Assembly (NCBI GenBank): GCA_017428945.1
Contig: JAFRPW010000025.1
Span: 1 to 64,000, forward strand
Direction of reading: 5' to 3'
Length of the DNA stretch: 64,000 bases
Source of the DNA: Bacteroidales bacterium
Lineage (GTDB): Bacteria; Bacteroidota; Bacteroidia; Bacteroidales; UBA932
Part shown: piece after piece, positions 8,777-17,021 of the stretch
Position numbering within the stretch: the stretch's first letter is position 1
Layout of the letters: each line of letters begins with the position of its first letter
The notes under the pieces: generated by a model
The model's input: only the letters and a program-made list of their open reading frames with translations
What the model was told of the DNA's origin: nothing
The model's database searches: none
Program-made: the position numbers and the translations under genes

Positions 8777-10931
8777 ACTTGAAAGATGCATTTTTTGTGC
8801 AATCTGATGCACCGCCGATGAAAATATTGAAGTCTCCGCTTTCCGGCCCCCAGGTCATATCCTGCCTGTAGAAGGAAAGGGTCTCCTTGCAGATGGTGAA
8901 CTCTACCTCGCGGGACTCCCCCGGCCCAAGGGTAATGCGCTCGAAGCCCTTGAGCTGGCGCACGGGACGGGTCACGCTTCCTACAAGGTCACGAATGTAC
9001 ATCTGAACCACCTCAGTTCCCTCACGGTCACCGGTATTGGTTACAGTAACTTTTGCCTTGAGAGTGCCCTCGCCTCTGAACGTCATTCCCGACTCCGATC
9101 GGGAATCTCCTCCCTCCAGAGTGATATCCGAATACTCAAAAGTAGTATAGCTGAGTCCATGGCCAAAGGCATACAAGGGCTCGTTGGGAACGTCCAGGTA
9201 ACGGGACTCGTACTTGGCGTCCGGGTGGATGTACGGGCGGCCGGTGTTCTTTGCGTAATGGTAGATGGGCACCTGGCCAAGGTTGCGCGGGAAGGTGACT
9301 GAAAGCTTGCCGCAGGGGTTGACATCGCCGAAGAGGACATCGGCAACGGCGTATCCGCCCATGGTGCCGGGGTACCAGGCCTCAAGGATGGCATCGGCAA
9401 GTTCAGACTCCTCGCTAAGATCCAGCGGACGGCCGTTCATGAGCACCACAACCACTTTCCTGCCCTGTTTCTTAAGCTGTTTCAAAATTGAAACCTGGTC
9501 CTCCGGTATCCGAATCGAACTTCTTGAAGCGGCCTCTCCGGTCCAGCTCCAGGGCTCTCCTATCACAAGGACAACCTTGTTTGCACCGGCCGATACCGGA
9601 GTCACTTCCTTTATGGCATCAAGGACGCTGGCGGGAACGGACTGAACCTCGCCGGCGCCTCTCCAGGAGCCAAGAAGGTCGTCCTTCGAATCTGCCAGGG
9701 GGCCAAGAACTGCAACTTTCTCACCTTTGGCAAGGGGAAGGATGCCGTTGTTCTTGAGAAGGACCATGGTCTCTGCCGCGAAGCTACGGGCAAAGGCCTT
9801 GTTCTCAGGGGTGAGGGTGCGGTCTTTCTCGCGCTGGGGATCGCAGTATTTATAAGGATCGTCCAGAAGGCCAAGGGCGGCCTTGAGGTTAAGGATGCGG
9901 CGGCAGGCGGCGTCGACGGTCTTTTCCGACACTTCGCCTTTCTCTACCTTTTCCTTGAGGTAGTTCATGAACGATGCACTCATCATGTCCATGTCCACTC
10001 CGGCATTTACGGAGAGGGCTCCGGCATCGGCCTCATTGGCGGCGTAGCCGTGCATCACCATTTCATTTATACCGGTATAGTCCGTGACGATGAAGCCCTC
10101 GAAGCCCCACTCGTCGCGGAGGATGTCCTGCATGAGGTGCTTGTTGGCATGGGCCGGGACGCCGTCAAGCTCGTTGAACGATGCCATGACACTCAGTGCG
10201 CCGGCGTCCACTGCGGCCTTGTAAGGCGGGAGGTAGAACTCCCTGAGCCAGCGCTCGCTCATGTCTACCGTATTGTAGTCACGGCCGGCCTGGGGGGCTC
10301 CGTAGGCTGCAAAGTGCTTGACGCAGGCCAGGACGGTGTTGTCCGAAGAGAGGTCATCGCCCTGGTAACCGCGTACCATGGCGGCAGCTATGAGACTGCC
10401 AAGGTAGGGATCTTCTCCAGAGCCCTCGCTGATTCGGCCCCAGCGGGGTTCCACGGAGATGTCGCACATAGGGCTGTAGGTCCACTGGAGACCTGCGGCG
10501 GCGGCCTCCTCCGCGGCTATCTGCGCACTCTTTTCTATGGCCTGGATGTCCCAGGAGGCGCTCATGCCAAGATTTATGGGGAATATTGTGCGGAATCCGT
10601 GAATGACGTCATAACCAAACAGGATGGGAATTCCAAGGCGGCTTTCCTCTACGGCTACGCGCTGGACCTCTCGGGTGAAATCTGCAGTATAGGCGTTAAG
10701 GAGGTTGCCGCAGCGGCCGGCGCGGATATCGTCCAGATAGCCCTGGCGCATGGTGGGGCCGGTAACTGACCAGTCGGAAGTGAAAAGGACCATCTGGCCG
10801 ATTTTTTCTTCCAGGGTCATCTGTTTCATGAGCTCTTCTACGCGGGGGTCGCTTTGCAAAAACTTGCCTGCCGGCTTCGGCGCGCATGCGACTGCGGCCA
10901 AAGCCAGGATTACGGTTAGTAGTTTTTTCAT
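8766..10931 (-). CDS. GH3 beta-glucosidase (BglX-type) lipoprotein
   Basis: A 721-residue GH3 protein with signal MKKLLTVILALAAVAC. Residues ~30-330 form the GH3 N-terminal barrel with LFGYDVIHGFRTIFPI, SEGSGEDPYL, VKHFAAYG and the nucleophile motif GFIVTDYTG (Asp284). The C-terminal alpha/beta sandwich includes LLKNNGILPLAKGEKVAVLGP, and an FnIII-like domain ends the protein (YALGHGLSYTTFEYSD region, VTVTNTGDREGTEVVQMYIRD). GH3 members in Bacteroides beta-1,2-glucan loci cleave sophoro-oligosaccharides to glucose. With two GH144 partners this is the expected periplasmic exo-acting step. It overlaps the downstream GH144 by 11 bp. Confidence 0.92.
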   Translation of the reverse strand: MKKLLTVILALAAVACAPKPAGKFLQSDPRVEELMKQMTLEEKIGQMVLFTSDWSVTGPTMRQGYLDDIRAGRCGNLLNAYTADFTREVQRVAVEESRLGIPILFGYDVIHGFRTIFPINLGMSASWDIQAIEKSAQIAAEEAAAAGLQWTYSPMCDISVEPRWGRISEGSGEDPYLGSLIAAAMVRGYQGDDLSSDNTVLACVKHFAAYGAPQAGRDYNTVDMSERWLREFYLPPYKAAVDAGALSVMASFNELDGVPAHANKHLMQDILRDEWGFEGFIVTDYTGINEMVMHGYAANEADAGALSVNAGVDMDMMSASFMNYLKEKVEKGEVSEKTVDAACRRILNLKAALGLLDDPYKYCDPQREKDRTLTPENKAFARSFAAETMVLLKNNGILPLAKGEKVAVLGPLADSKDDLLGSWRGAGEVQSVPASVLDAIKEVTPVSAGANKVVLVIGEPWSWTGEAASRSSIRIPEDQVSILKQLKKQGRKVVVVLMNGRPLDLSEESELADAILEAWYPGTMGGYAVADVLFGDVNPCGKLSVTFPRNLGQVPIYHYAKNTGRPYIHPDAKYESRYLDVPNEPLYAFGHGLSYTTFEYSDITLEGGDSRSESGMTFRGEGTLKAKVTVTNTGDREGTEVVQMYIRDLVGSVTRPVRQLKGFERITLGPGESREVEFTICKETLSFYRQDMTWGPESGDFNIFIGGASDCTKNASFKYEI

Positions 10932-10945
10932 CTTGGTTATGAGGA

Positions 10946-11350
10946 TTACTGTTTTAGCTTGTCAATGAATTCCTGGGCCTGCCTGGAACGTGGCAGGACC
11001 TGCTTGCAGGCACGCAGCCAGGCGTCATTGTCATCCTTGCCTACGCCCTTTACGCTGAATACTTCCTCTGCTTCTCCGTACGCGGTTTTTATATCCAGGA
11101 CCACTACACTCTGACTGATGGAGCCGGGGGTTGTCATGTGCTCTACCATGTTTGCACTGACCCAGACTGTGTCTGTGGCCTCTTCCGTGACGGTGAAAGC
11201 GCCGCCTTCAAGCATCTGGGTGAACCTCTGGAGCAGCACTACTGCAGCTTCCGCGGGCATTTCTCCGCTGAGCTTCACGGTGAATGACTGTCCCTGAGCC
11301 ATAAACATGGTTCCTAAAAAGGCTGTCAGAGTGAGCAGAAGACGTTTCAT
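10946..11350 (-). CDS. Small secreted protein of unknown function
   Basis: 134 residues with a cleavable signal peptide (MKRLLLTLTAFLGTMFMAQG), no lipobox and no transmembrane helix. The mature part has short strand/helix blocks (FTVKLSGEMPAEAAVVLLQRF; SQSVVVLDIKTAYGEAEEVF) and a C-terminal KGVGKDDNDAWLRACKQVLP segment that faintly recalls the GxGxx-A-x-x-A pattern of FlgT/LPP20-type periplasmic proteins. I do not recognise the family. It is the first gene after the locus promoter, 14 nt before the GH3 gene, so it is probably co-expressed with glucan use. Confidence 0.75.
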   Translation of the reverse strand: MKRLLLTLTAFLGTMFMAQGQSFTVKLSGEMPAEAAVVLLQRFTQMLEGGAFTVTEEATDTVWVSANMVEHMTTPGSISQSVVVLDIKTAYGEAEEVFSVKGVGKDDNDAWLRACKQVLPRSRQAQEFIDKLKQ

Positions 11351-11376
11351 AGTGTTTCGTTTAATTAATTAGTCTG

Positions 11377-11384
11377 CAAATATA
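11377..11384 (-). promoter_or_regulatory. Putative glucan-locus promoter (-7 box)
   Basis: TATATTTG on the minus strand matches TAnnTTTG, 27 nt upstream of the first gene of the glucan locus. The -33 region has no clean TTTG at 19-21 nt, which would fit a promoter needing an activator. The site lies back to back with the tRNA promoter on the other strand. Confidence 0.55.
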
Positions 11385-11392
11385 CAAATAAT

Positions 11393-11423
11393 TTTGGTTT
11401 TTAAACTTTTCTTTATACCTTTG
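11393..11423 (+). promoter_or_regulatory. tRNA-Val promoter
   Basis: -33 TTTG (11393-11396), 19-nt spacer and -7 TACCTTTG (11416-11423). This is the same strong arrangement as the rRNA promoter and lies 17 nt before the tRNA. Confidence 0.85.
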
Positions 11424-11439
11424 CAGTCCCAATTCTTAA

Positions 11440-11514
11440 GGGCGGTTAGCTCAGCTGGTTCAGAGCACCTGCCTTACAAGCAGGGGGTCACTGGTTCGAA
11501 TCCAGTACCGCCCA
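11440..11514 (+). tRNA. tRNA-Val (anticodon TAC)
   Basis: 75 nt with a full cloverleaf. The acceptor stem is GGGCGGT/ACCGCCC, the D-arm region TAGCTCAGCTGGTTCAGAGCA, the anticodon stem CTGCC/AGCAG around loop TTACAA with anticodon TAC, and the T arm CTGGTTCGAATCCAG. The discriminator is A and no CCA is encoded. A good promoter precedes it and a terminator follows. Confidence 0.97.
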
Positions 11515-11519
11515 CAAAA

Positions 11520-11549
11520 AAAGCCACCGTCATGGTGGCTTTAGTGTTT
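11520..11549. terminator. Bidirectional terminator
   Basis: A perfect 9-bp stem AAAGCCACC/GGTGGCTTT with loop GTCAT. On the minus strand it is followed by a run of seven T, making it a strong terminator for the response-regulator operon. On the plus strand the stem is followed by a weaker T-rich tract and would end the tRNA transcript. Confidence 0.88.
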
Positions 11550-11550
11550 T

Positions 11551-11952
11551 CTATTCCAACGGAATATTCAGCTGAGTGGCAATTGAATGCGTCAACTTGG
11601 ACAGGAGGATTGGCTTGGTAAGGAAGTCATTTGCACCAAGGTTATAGGCCTTGACTATGTCCTCGTTGGTATTGAGCGCACTCAGGACGATTATCCTGAT
11701 ACCTGCCATCTCCGGCTTGGACCGGATGGTGGAAAGCACCTCGAACCCGTCCATGACCGGCATCATGAGATCCAGGAGAATGAGGTCCGGCTTGCGGGCG
11801 ATTACTTCCCTCAGGCACTCCAGGCCGTTACCGGCCGTGCGGACATCAAAGTTGAAACGGGCCACCATCTTCTGGACAAGAGTGCAGTTCAGGGGCACAT
11901 CGTCCACGATCAGGATGCTGTAACGGGAGAGGTTGTCACTAGTGCTTGTCAT
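11551..11952 (-). CDS. Receiver-only response regulator
   Basis: 133 residues forming a single CheY-like receiver: acidic pocket IVDD (Asp17/18), phosphoacceptor Asp61 in LILLDLMMPVMDG, the Ser/Thr position in VLSAL, and Lys113 in FLTKPI. There is no output domain. It overlaps the preceding AraC-type gene by 14 bp, so the two are translationally coupled. It is closely related to the receiver at 36260-36676 (both have VDD.PLN..LVQKM and GFEVL...VI.LSALN.NEDVVK-type blocks). It probably acts as a phosphorelay intermediate or by protein contact. The partner kinase could be the one at 37897-39813 (inference). Confidence 0.93.
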   Translation of the reverse strand: MTSTSDNLSRYSILIVDDVPLNCTLVQKMVARFNFDVRTAGNGLECLREVIARKPDLILLDLMMPVMDGFEVLSTIRSKPEMAGIRIIVLSALNTNEDIVKAYNLGANDFLTKPILLSKLTHSIATQLNIPLE

Positions 11953-13297
11953 ATCCGGCAGGGACTTTTCTGTCTGCGTTCACCAGCCATACCTTGGGGG
12001 TAACGCCGGTAATCTTCTTGAAAATATTGTTGAAGGACGATGCGCTGAGGAAACCGCATGCCAGGGCCACCTCCTCCTGCTTTGCGCCCCTGTGATTCAG
12101 CAGATACTGCTCTGCATAGTCTACCCTGAGGGTATTCAGGAGCTCCGGGAAGCCAAGGTTGTAGGTGTTGTTCACCATCTTGGATACGTATGTCTTGTTG
12201 GTATGCATACGTTCCGCCACATCTCCCAGCGTCAGGCTGGGCTGGAGGAAGAGCTGCTCGTTGAGCATAAGGTTCTGGAACTTTGCAAGGAGGCTGTCGT
12301 CCCATGTACCGGCCACAGTGGCGAAGAGCTGCTCCTTCACTGCCGATATCTCCCTGGGACTCACAGCTTTTTCCATATTGAGGTTCTCCCCTATCTTTTC
12401 CTGGAGGCGCAGGAGGGCATCCTGTTCTGCCTCATCAAGGAGTTCTTCCATCATTATTTCCACGATGGGCCCCTTGATGCTCTTATTGTAGTTGAAGAAC
12501 ATCACGTGATTGGCCTGAACCCTGGTGATGGAATCCTTTTCTCCGAACAGCGAACCTACCATAAACGAAGAATACCCCACGGTTACTACAACGGACAGGA
12601 AAATGGAGAACCAGATATGGGTGTCAAGAAAACTCTTGAGGAATATAAGTTTCAGGAAAACGAACAGCATGGGAAGAATAAGGTTGAGCATCTGAAGGCC
12701 CGTAACCTTGATGCTGGTACCGTTGCGAAGGTAATTCCACAGATTCCGGAAACTGAAACGCTGTTTGATTAAAACGCGGACAATGGCTATGGCTGCTACC
12801 ACAAACTCAGTAGCGATGACAATCCTGAAGAACAGAGAAGTCCAGATATAATAGTGCCAGAGGATGCTGCCATTATACTCCGCTGCAACCGAGACTCCCT
12901 CCTGGTAAAGGCGAAGAAGGAAATCGGCGACTACTGGTTTGTCACAGATTTCCGTTAGGACTATGCCGGATATGAGGAGGGCGACAGGCGCAATCATCCA
13001 GATGAACTGGCCGCTACGGAAACGCCGCCGTTTAAGAAGGCGGTCGAAATAAAGCCAGAAAATGGGTATAAGGCAGGGTGCAGATCCCAACATCAGTATT
13101 CTGGCATAAAGCAACAATTCCGGAGGAATACCGGGCGTAGCGTAACAGCCATCGGATATAAAATACAAGAGCAGTCCTAATGACAGGGACTGCATAATCC
13201 AGAAGGTACTTGTCCGTCTGGCCAATATTGGATAAAGGGCCAGCCAGAACAAAGCTGCCGCCGCGGGCAAAAACAGAAACAGTATCAGCAGATTCAT
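11939..13297 (-). CDS. Seven-helix membrane protein with C-terminal AraC DNA-binding domain
   Basis: 452 residues. Seven hydrophobic segments fill residues 1-~240 (for example MNLLILFLFLPAAAALFW, FIWMIAPVALLISGIVL and IWFSIFLSVVVTVGYSSFMV). After a cytoplasmic linker, two helix-turn-helix units form an AraC domain (TLGDVAERMHTNKTYVSKMV and QEEVALACGFLSASSFNNIF, ending KKITGVTPKVW). It would be a DNA-binding regulator held in the inner membrane. The gene starts one base after the stop of the fimbrillin-like lipoprotein and overlaps the receiver gene downstream. Control of fimbrial genes is inferred from context. Confidence 0.88.
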   Translation of the reverse strand: MNLLILFLFLPAAAALFWLALYPILARRTSTFWIMQSLSLGLLLYFISDGCYATPGIPPELLLYARILMLGSAPCLIPIFWLYFDRLLKRRRFRSGQFIWMIAPVALLISGIVLTEICDKPVVADFLLRLYQEGVSVAAEYNGSILWHYYIWTSLFFRIVIATEFVVAAIAIVRVLIKQRFSFRNLWNYLRNGTSIKVTGLQMLNLILPMLFVFLKLIFLKSFLDTHIWFSIFLSVVVTVGYSSFMVGSLFGEKDSITRVQANHVMFFNYNKSIKGPIVEIMMEELLDEAEQDALLRLQEKIGENLNMEKAVSPREISAVKEQLFATVAGTWDDSLLAKFQNLMLNEQLFLQPSLTLGDVAERMHTNKTYVSKMVNNTYNLGFPELLNTLRVDYAEQYLLNHRGAKQEEVALACGFLSASSFNNIFKKITGVTPKVWLVNADRKVPAGYDKH

Positions 13298-14416
13298 CTA
13301 GAAATCGTCGTTATTTTCATAAATTTTAGTTTCCCAGTCGGACACACTTGGCGCAAACGTTATGGCAGAATAAATTCTGCTGAGGTCTATTCCAATATGG
13401 AAAGTGTACTGGCGGCCATAGACAAACTGATTGTCCGGAATGAGTCCGTAAAGCATGTAACGGGCCACCTGTTCAGTGAGAGGCTGGTAATAGAAACCGT
13501 TGTGTTCAAAGCCCTCGACGTCAAATACCACCTCCACGAACTGCTTGCCGATCCGGATTTCGTCAGGGATTGAATAATAGCGGTGAGAGTTTACCATGTG
13601 GTCTTCAAGGGTGTCAAAGCCAACGAACTTTTCATTCTCGGAACCGACACCAACCTTGGCGTCTCCCTCAAAAACAACAACATTGCGATAGTAACCCTGC
13701 CTGTGCCAGATTCCCTGGCTAAGAGTAACATCATTTATGAAGACCCCGGCAGAGGCGACGTTGTACGCTGTAAGCTTACGAAGATGAACCAGGCCCTGGA
13801 GAGCTTTGTCCGGGGTGGCATCACAGACGCAGTAACCGATGTCGTTGGTAATGTGCTGGAACTCCAGCGGGATCATGTTAAGCTGCGCGACCGCCATTTC
13901 CACTGTTTTGGACACAAGCGGGCCGGCCTGAGTCTCTTCAACAGTATAAGGAATGGAATATGACTCGAGCTCATCTCCGTACTGCACAGTATGTACATAA
14001 GGATAATAAGCACTGAAAGAGATTGTCTGGGAGCGAAGGTCGTCCCAATACATGGAATTGAGGAAAGCGCCGTAATAGGAGCCGTCCGAATTGACGGATG
14101 CATTGTCCACTACAAGGGCGTGATGCTCGTAATCTATACCGATGAGGCCGAACGGGATGTCCGCATCCATAGTAGCAAGTGCTACATTGGATTCATAGGA
14201 AGGAGAACCACCTTTAGTCATTATAGCCCGCCTTTCGGCCGAGATTTCCTCACCCTCGCGCGTTACCTTAATATCAAAGCCCACATTGGTGCCTCCGGAC
14301 CGGATATTGTCAAGCTCAGGGACATCTTGCAGTTTAACACAGGAGAATACCGCCATAGACAGGACGGCGGCAAACAGGAGTGCAAACTTATTGAACAAAT
14401 GCATAATAAAACTCAT
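13298..14416 (-). CDS. Fimbrillin-family lipoprotein (minor or regulatory subunit)
   Basis: 372 residues. Lipoprotein signal KFALLFAAVLSMAVFSC, then a two-domain beta-rich protein. An RRAIMTKGG segment near residue 65 resembles the trypsin-like processing site of type V pilins, and the C-terminal ITFAPSVSDWET is the fimbrillin end motif (compare FDPAVSDW in the array). Fimbrillin membership is by motif, so moderately sure. The start could be 14416 or the Met at 14404, which leaves a shorter n-region. The promoter -7 box ends at 14433, so the leader is short either way. First gene of an operon with the membrane AraC protein and receiver. Confidence 0.72.
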   Translation of the reverse strand: MSFIMHLFNKFALLFAAVLSMAVFSCVKLQDVPELDNIRSGGTNVGFDIKVTREGEEISAERRAIMTKGGSPSYESNVALATMDADIPFGLIGIDYEHHALVVDNASVNSDGSYYGAFLNSMYWDDLRSQTISFSAYYPYVHTVQYGDELESYSIPYTVEETQAGPLVSKTVEMAVAQLNMIPLEFQHITNDIGYCVCDATPDKALQGLVHLRKLTAYNVASAGVFINDVTLSQGIWHRQGYYRNVVVFEGDAKVGVGSENEKFVGFDTLEDHMVNSHRYYSIPDEIRIGKQFVEVVFDVEGFEHNGFYYQPLTEQVARYMLYGLIPDNQFVYGRQYTFHIGIDLSRIYSAITFAPSVSDWETKIYENNDDF

Positions 14417-14432
14417 TAAGGGTTTCCAAAGG

Positions 14433-14463
14433 CAAATATAAGAATAAATATTTCAAAAACAAA
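14433..14463 (-). promoter_or_regulatory. Promoter of the fimbrillin/AraC/receiver operon
   Basis: On the minus strand: -33 TTTG (14463-14460), 19-nt spacer, -7 TATATTTG (14440-14433). This is a consensus Bacteroidetes promoter, 17 nt before the first possible start codon. Confidence 0.8.
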
Positions 14464-15117
14464 AAATAATTACAAAAACTTGAATATTTATGAAAAATAA
14501 AAGAATCAAGCCCACAATGCGCCTGAAGAGGGGTGTAAATAAAACAGATAGTACAAAAGCATAGATGAAATCTTTCAAATATATTAAAAGCGATAAAAAT
14601 CTCACAAAACAGACGGATTACATGGCGAAAACATGGAGGAAGAGAAAGAAAGAAATGCATCCTGAAAGTTCAGAAACTAACCCCTTTATATTATATATAA
14701 TAAAGGAACGCGCGCGCGTAGGATAGAAAGAGGCGATCTGGTCAAAGAAAAATATCAAAAAAAAGAATGACCCAAGTGCCACGAATGGCACAAATAATGC
14801 ATCTTAAGTAGAAAAACGAGCAAAAATGAGGAAATCTCTACATTTTTAAGCTAAAAAAGAAGGATTATGAGTTTCGATGAGTTTCGTTTGTCAGGAAATA
14901 CAAGTTCTTTTATTAATGAGTATTTTTTTACAAAAAAGGAAAAAAGCGCTCTGAAGTATCTGAGAAGCCGATTTTGACAAAAACAACAAAGTAAGATGTA
15001 GAGAAAGATGTAGCCCCCCCCCTACAGACACTCTAAGAGGGCATAAGGACTGGAATTAATCAACTTTCAAACATATTTACGAATCTGCAAAAATTTACTA
15101 AAAAAAGTAAAATATTT
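14464..15117. other. Long AT-rich intergenic region without a gene
   Basis: About 650 bases between divergent promoters. I see no credible coding sequence; short open frames on the minus strand lack starts and codon bias. Notable elements are an imperfect palindrome rich in TA at 14683-14706 (CCTTTAT...ATAAAGG), an alternating CG run (14708-14718) and a run of nine C (15014-15022). It may hold an unrecognised small RNA or operator sites. No tRNA, CRISPR or attachment site is visible. Confidence 0.5.
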
Positions 15118-15149
15118 TTTGGAAAATAAAAAAATAAGCTGTATCTTTG
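15118..15149 (+). promoter_or_regulatory. Promoter of the large fimbrial operon
   Basis: -33 TTTG (15118-15121), 20-nt AT-rich spacer, -7 TATCTTTG (15142-15149), leaving a ~65-nt leader before the ATG at 15219. Confidence 0.82.
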
Positions 15150-15218
15150 CATTCGATTTAGGTGTAGAATGGCTGGAGGGGATTCCGGAACTTCCCCATA
15201 AGGCCGAACGGTAAAACA

Positions 15219-17021
15219 ATGAAAAACGCAATCAGAACCCACTTTGGGGCAAATACGCGCAAAGCGAAAGCGGCCATCAGCCTTAGGCTGGAGGTTGCTC
15301 TCGCCGTTCTGTTTGCGAATGCTTTTTTTGTACGCGCGCAGGTCACTGATGCCAGCGTACGAATCAACTTCCCGTTCGACAGCGCCATCCTTGACACCAA
15401 TTACATGTCCAATTCCGATGCCCTGGCAACTCTGGACAACATCGCAAAGCAGGCTCTCGCCTCCAACACCGCCCTTGACGTGGTCACCTATTCTTCTCCG
15501 GAAGGCAACTACACCTACAATCTCCGCCTTTCCGAAAAACGCGCCAAGAGTATCAGCGATTATCTTTACTCCAAGTTCCCGGGTATCGGATTGAACATAG
15601 TAACAGGAGCCGAAGCATGGGATGAGCTCCGCTCAAGCGTCATGGGTGACACCCGCCTGGATGCAGGTTCCCGCAAATCAATCCTCGTAATCATCGACTC
15701 CGACAATGATCCGGACACCAAGGAAAAGAGCCTCAAGGCCAATTCCGCATATGACAGCCTGTACAGCAACTACTTTGCAAGTTTAAGATACGCAAACATC
15801 TCTCTGAGAATCGAGAATCCCGCTCCCTTCAACGCGGAGTTTGTCGTATATTATTCCCTGAGTGAGGATTTCATCCGCCCGGACTACATGGGCAATGAGG
15901 AAAACCTCAACGCTATCCGCCGCCTCCTCTCCATCCCGGAGAACAGGCAGAAGGAGATAGTCCTTGAGGGCGCAGCATCACCGGAAGGTTCCGTTGACAT
16001 CAACGAGAGCCTGGGTAATGCACGTGCCAAGAGCTTGGCAGACTGGCTCATCAGCGAATTCCCCGATCTGGAAGGCCGCATCGTCATCCGCCCTAAGGGA
16101 GAAGACTGGGAAGGCCTCCGCGCACAGGTAGACAACTGCACCACCTTAAGCCCCGGCAACAAGAAGGCCATCCTTGGAATCATCGACTCCAACGCCACTC
16201 CCGAAAAGAAGGAGCAGCTCCTGAAGGCCAACAAAGCATATCAGACACTTGTCAACGACTGCTTCCCTTACATCCGTTTCGCACGCTTTACCGGCATCGA
16301 TTTTGTCCAGCAGGCAACTGACACCACAGCGGCCCAGCCGGCCGATACCCTGGTTCTTCCCCAGGTAGACACCATCGTTGCAAAGCCCGTTCAGGACACG
16401 CTGTCCACCATCAGGCCGGAAAACCTCAACAACGAGACAAAGGTCGCAATCCGCGGACGCAACACCATCGCCGCCGTCAAGACCAACCTCCTTTACGATG
16501 CCGCCACCGCTCTCAACGTAGAGCTGGAATTCCCCATCTGGGACCGCATCAGCGTAATGGTAGAGGACGTCTTCCCCTGGTGGGAGTGGGGCAACAAGTA
16601 CTGCTTCGAGATATGGGAGATGGGTGTGGAAGCCCGCTACTGGTTCAAGCCCTGGAAAACATACGGCACGGAAAAGCTCCGCGGCTGGTTCGCCGGTCCT
16701 TACGTAATGTCCGCCAAGTACGATTTCCAGCTGGATACGGAAGTCAACTACCAGGGCGAGATGTGGAGCGCAGGCCTTACAGGCGGCTTCGCAATGCCCA
16801 TCGGCAGGCGCAAGAGGGCAAACCTGGAGTTCAGCCTTTCCCTTGGCTACATGAAGTCCCCGTACAGGCACTACCTCCCTACGGACGACTACCTCAAGCT
16901 CATTCACGACCCGTCCAATGACGGTACGTTCTACAATATCTTCCTTTACCCTACAAAGGCAAAGGTAAGCCTGGTTCTTCCTATAAGCATCCCTACGTGG
17001 AAGGAGGTGAGATATGAGTAA
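15219..17021 (+). CDS. OmpA-like / DUF3575 outer-membrane protein of the fimbrial operon
   Basis: 600 residues. A long signal peptide ends near AFFVRAQ. Two OmpA-like repeats follow (INFPFDSAILD...VVTYSSPEG...LRLSEKRAKSISDYL, and IVLEGAASPEGS...NARAKSLADWL). The C-terminal third is a DUF3575-type membrane barrel (AVKTNLLYDAATALNVELEFPI, YWFKPW, GWFAGPYV, YMKSPYRHYLP). DUF3575 proteins often head Bacteroidales fimbrillin loci, where an anchoring or assembly role is supposed. Its stop overlaps the next start by 8 bp. It is the first gene of the 15219-34016 operon. Confidence 0.85.
   Translation: MKNAIRTHFGANTRKAKAAISLRLEVALAVLFANAFFVRAQVTDASVRINFPFDSAILDTNYMSNSDALATLDNIAKQALASNTALDVVTYSSPEGNYTYNLRLSEKRAKSISDYLYSKFPGIGLNIVTGAEAWDELRSSVMGDTRLDAGSRKSILVIIDSDNDPDTKEKSLKANSAYDSLYSNYFASLRYANISLRIENPAPFNAEFVVYYSLSEDFIRPDYMGNEENLNAIRRLLSIPENRQKEIVLEGAASPEGSVDINESLGNARAKSLADWLISEFPDLEGRIVIRPKGEDWEGLRAQVDNCTTLSPGNKKAILGIIDSNATPEKKEQLLKANKAYQTLVNDCFPYIRFARFTGIDFVQQATDTTAAQPADTLVLPQVDTIVAKPVQDTLSTIRPENLNNETKVAIRGRNTIAAVKTNLLYDAATALNVELEFPIWDRISVMVEDVFPWWEWGNKYCFEIWEMGVEARYWFKPWKTYGTEKLRGWFAGPYVMSAKYDFQLDTEVNYQGEMWSAGLTGGFAMPIGRRKRANLEFSLSLGYMKSPYRHYLPTDDYLKLIHDPSNDGTFYNIFLYPTKAKVSLVLPISIPTWKEVRYE

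Noticed and set aside
11394-11621. Plus-strand open frame covering the tRNA
   Set aside because: It includes the whole tRNA-Val and terminator, so translation is not credible.
15014-15022. Nine-C tract as a phase-variable switch
   Set aside because: It is not in a coding sequence or promoter spacer that I can define; kept only as part of the gene-free region.
14417-15218. Invertible promoter flanked by inverted repeats, as in Bacteroides capsule switching
   Set aside because: I found no pair of inverted repeats of useful length flanking the fimbrial promoters and no nearby recombinase.
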